Shown here piece by piece: positions 61,898 to 64,000 of a stretch of 64,000 nt of DNA. The position numbers and the translations under genes were made by a program. Origin of the DNA: Nocardia bovistercoris (lineage in GTDB: Bacteria; Actinomycetota; Actinomycetes; Mycobacteriales; Mycobacteriaceae); NCBI RefSeq assembly GCF_015674855.1, contig NZ_JADMLG010000004.1, positions 496,001 through 560,000 of the forward strand, given 5' to 3'. A model generated the notes under the pieces. The model was not told where the DNA came from. It did not search any database and saw only the letters and a list, made by a program, of their open reading frames with translations. Each line of letters starts with the position of its first letter. The first letter of the stretch is position 1.

Positions 61898-62339
61898 TTT
61901 GCGATCCGTCTTCGACGGGCCCCGGAGGGTCAGGCGTTGCCGGGTCGGGAGGCTGCGTTGGCGGCTGCGGGCCCTCCGGCGTCGGCGGCTGCGGAAGCGG
62001 CGTTGTGGGACCCTGTGGAACCTGCGGACCCGGCCGTGAGGGGCCCGGCGAAGGGCGCGGACCCGGTGGTACGGCATTCGGCGGCTGGACAGTGGGGAAC
62101 TGTCTTCCTCCCGGCGTCGAGATCCTTCCTCCGGGAGTGACCGGAAGTCGCGGTCGCGGATTCGTCGACTCGACAGCCCCGTCGACCGTCGTAACAGCGG
62201 GTACCCGAGGACCGTCGGGCGGCGCTGTATCGGATTCGCCGCAGCCCGTCAGTGCGATAGCCGATGCCATGAGCGCCGAGCAGGCCGCCACGCCATTGGC
62301 CACCTTCACGGCGGATTTCGTTCTCTCCGGTGATCGCAT
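61878..62339 (-). CDS. Proline-rich lipoprotein (153 aa)
   Basis: From ATG 62339 with AGGAGG 6 bases upstream. Signal peptide with lipobox ALTGC (Cys about 33), then a Pro/Gly-rich low-complexity mature part (VPPGPRPSPGPSRPGPQVPQ; PPTPEGPQPPTQPPDPATPD). Probably an extended surface lipoprotein spanning the cell wall. First gene of a two-gene operon with the membrane protein. Confidence 0.75.
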   Translation of the reverse strand: MRSPERTKSAVKVANGVAACSALMASAIALTGCGESDTAPPDGPRVPAVTTVDGAVESTNPRPRLPVTPGGRISTPGGRQFPTVQPPNAVPPGPRPSPGPSRPGPQVPQGPTTPLPQPPTPEGPQPPTQPPDPATPDPPGPVEDGSQNGPTGG

Positions 62340-62503
62340 CGGACCTCCTACATCCGAGCCTTGGTCCCGCCATGGACGTTGCCACAACGACCTCCCGGCC
62401 ACGCGCGTAGCGAACTACCTGTGTTCGCATATCTGCACAGGATGTAGGTGCATATGTGATTCGAATACGAAAGATGGCGACTGATCGGCTACCGACATGA
62501 CAA

Positions 62504-62532
62504 CGCCCCGGCCCATCCCGGACCGGGGCGTC
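62504..62532 (-). terminator. Hairpin terminator of the CocE-like gene
   Basis: ACGCCCCGG (62504-62512) pairs perfectly with CCGGGGCGT (62524-62532); it lies 11 bases after the stop codon of the minus-strand gene. Confidence 0.75.
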
Positions 62533-62543
62533 ATCGGAAGAAC

Positions 62544-64000
62544 TCAGCCGAGCGGAAGCTCCAGAACCGCGGAGGCGCCGTCCGGCGAGCTGACCGTGAT
62601 GACCGCGTCGACGGGATTGTCGGTCGAGTACAGCGGATCCATGCCGTCGATGACGAGCATCAGCCGGTGGCCCGCGGGCACGTCGTAGGCGGCGGCCTGC
62701 AGGTCCCATTCGACGGAGGTCGGCCGCGGCGTCGGCAGGGTCAGCGGTTCGTGGGTGATCATTCGGCCCGCGCCCGAGGTGTCCACGTCGAGCAGGTAGG
62801 CCACGACCGTGGTCGACGGTTCGGTGCTCGCGATCGTGAAGCGCAGGCGGGGGATGCCGCGGATGCGGCGGGCGGTGGCGTCGGCGGCGACCAGGGGTTC
62901 GGTGGCCCAGATCAGCGCCTCGTTGCGGTCGATCTCGGCGGTGGCGTAGATCTTCGGGTTGCCCGCCCACTCCCGCTGGCCGGTGGTCATCAGCTTGTCC
63001 ATCGCGACGATCGGCGGTTCCTTGCCGACGGTGAAGCTGCGCCGCCAGGCCGAGGTCTCCTCGGCGGTGAGGGCGCCGATGCCGTCCTCGCGTTCGTCGG
63101 TGAGGATCAGCGGTTCGTATTCGACGCAGACGTCGGCCCAGGTTTCGCGTTCCTCGCGCCGGGCCGGGGTGACGATGCGGTTCTCGCCGGTCGCCGGGTC
63201 CGGTTCGGTGATGTAGGTGAACATGATCTGGTTGCTGATCTCGGGCCAGTCGGCGACGCCGTTGTCCGCGCCGCGCATGTGGTGGTCGAGCCAGGCGTAG
63301 GCATCGCGCAGCGGGATGTTCGGGCCCGCGCCGGGCAGCGACGGTGCGATGAGGCCGGGGCCTTCGGGGGCGGCGTGATCGCCGATCCACATGTTGAGGC
63401 GTTTGTCGCCGCGCAACTTCTCGAAGGTGGGGATGACCTGGTTGACGGCGAACAGCGACTCGTGCCAGGTGTTGGAGAAGAAGGTGGGGATATCGCGCAG
63501 ACCGGGGGTGTCGAGGTAGATCTCCGGGGCGCGCTGGGTTGCCCAGTCCACGACGTCGTCCATGTCCCGGTTCTCGAAGAATTTCGCGAGTATCTCCCTG
63601 GTGTCCTCGTCGAACTTCTCCTCCATGGTGCCGCCGGTCAGGTTGATCAGGCCGGTGGCGGCGGCCAGGTGGCGGGTGCCGTTCGCGTACAGGCTGGTGG
63701 CGAGGTTGCCCCAGGTGCTCAGGGCGACGACGGCGTCGACGCGGTCGTCGTGCGCGGCCACCAGCTGGCTGATTCCCGAGCCGTAGGATTCGCCGAAGAA
63801 CGCGATGCCGCTCGGGCCGACGGCGTCGATGGCGTATTCGAGCACGGTGGTGCCGTCGCCGATGTCGCGCGGGCCCGCCACGTCGACGAAGCCTTCCGAG
63901 GTGCCGAACCACGGGAGGTTCGTGCCGGGCAGCACCGTCCAGCCGATGCCGCGCGGGGTGTAGGCGAGGACGTGGTAGCCCTTGGCCGCGAGGGTGAGGT
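62544..64000 (-). CDS. CocE/NonD-family hydrolase (N-terminus beyond window)
   Basis: At least 485 residues visible, open to the right edge of the window (reads LAAKGYHVLAYTPRGIGW at 63,990 and inward). Alpha/beta hydrolase with nucleophile SYGSGISQL (Ser), the catalytic region NTWHESLFAVNQV and a C-terminal jelly-roll domain (about the last 200 residues: RLRFTIASTEPSTTVVAYLL, LQAAAYDVPAGHRLMLVIDG), as in X-Pro dipeptidyl-peptidases and cocaine-esterase-like enzymes. Hydrolyses esters or peptides. A signal peptide may lie outside the window. Confidence 0.88.
   Translation of the reverse strand, partial: LTLAAKGYHVLAYTPRGIGWTVLPGTNLPWFGTSEGFVDVAGPRDIGDGTTVLEYAIDAVGPSGIAFFGESYGSGISQLVAAHDDRVDAVVALSTWGNLATSLYANGTRHLAAATGLINLTGGTMEEKFDEDTREILAKFFENRDMDDVVDWATQRAPEIYLDTPGLRDIPTFFSNTWHESLFAVNQVIPTFEKLRGDKRLNMWIGDHAAPEGPGLIAPSLPGAGPNIPLRDAYAWLDHHMRGADNGVADWPEISNQIMFTYITEPDPATGENRIVTPARREERETWADVCVEYEPLILTDEREDGIGALTAEETSAWRRSFTVGKEPPIVAMDKLMTTGQREWAGNPKIYATAEIDRNEALIWATEPLVAADATARRIRGIPRLRFTIASTEPSTTVVAYLLDVDTSGAGRMITHEPLTLPTPRPTSVEWDLQAAAYDVPAGHRLMLVIDGMDPLYSTDNPVDAVITVSSPDGASAVLELPLG

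Overview
The window is high-GC actinobacterial chromosome from the mycolic-acid group, most likely Nocardia or a close relative. The evidence is the smtB-zur operon facing glyS, dgt followed by dnaG, an EphD-type hydrolase/dehydrogenase fusion, a WS/DGAT acyltransferase, a PapA-like acyltransferase, DUF3558 and other lipoproteins, a deazaflavin-dependent nitroreductase-family protein, and dense GTG starts with ATGA/GTGA gene overlaps.

Layout. 1-11.4 kb is core: a TetR regulator divergent from a membrane exporter-like gene, a lipoprotein, zur-smtB | glyS, a frameshifted tenA, a PapA-like acyltransferase, a molybdopterin oxidoreductase and a TPM-domain protein. From 11,885 to 31,014 a 19.1-kb integrated element sits inside a metallo-beta-lactamase-fold gene. 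A large serine integrase (29,544-30,980) lies at its right end. The displaced 3' end of the host gene remains at 31,013-31,195, and the element supplies its own diverged 3' end, so the host gene still reads through as a chimera.

The element has four parts. (a) A left control module: an HD hydrolase, a Nudix protein reminiscent of the pSAM2 Pif factor, and an HTH/DUF5919-type regulator. (b) One long rightward operon (14,038-24,668) with an excisionase-like protein, several small membrane proteins, a replication-relaxation-type protein, a membrane-anchored P-loop ATPase that is the probable DNA-transfer motor, a family of modular proteins sharing one C-terminal tail motif, and a DUF2637 protein. 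A separate unknown gene follows at 24,749. (c) About 2 kb with no convincing gene, holding at least four large inverted repeats, the best candidate for an origin of transfer or replication. (d) An AT-richer cargo pair of membrane proteins (27,180-29,225) next to the integrase. I recognise no relaxase, Rep protein or full type IV secretion system, so it resembles actinomycete integrative conjugative elements but does not match one I know.

31.2-64 kb returns mostly to core genes: SanA/YdcF-like protein, dgt, dnaG, tRNA-Asn, then an accessory patch (iteron-like repeats, a secreted amidase-like protein, a DUF234-type ATPase with a double dyad operator). Next come a lipid-metabolism cluster (WS/DGAT | metal-dependent hydrolase, reductase, EphD-like fusion), a Gly/Cys-rich protein followed by 86-bp tandem repeats, a quinone-oxidoreductase-like gene and tRNA-Met. 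A decayed toxin-like remnant, a two-TM SLATT-like protein, an epoxide-hydrolase-like enzyme, a 1398-residue nitrate reductase fused to a diflavin reductase, lipoproteins, and a CocE-like hydrolase cut by the window edge complete it. All family names are by-eye recognition; no searches were run.
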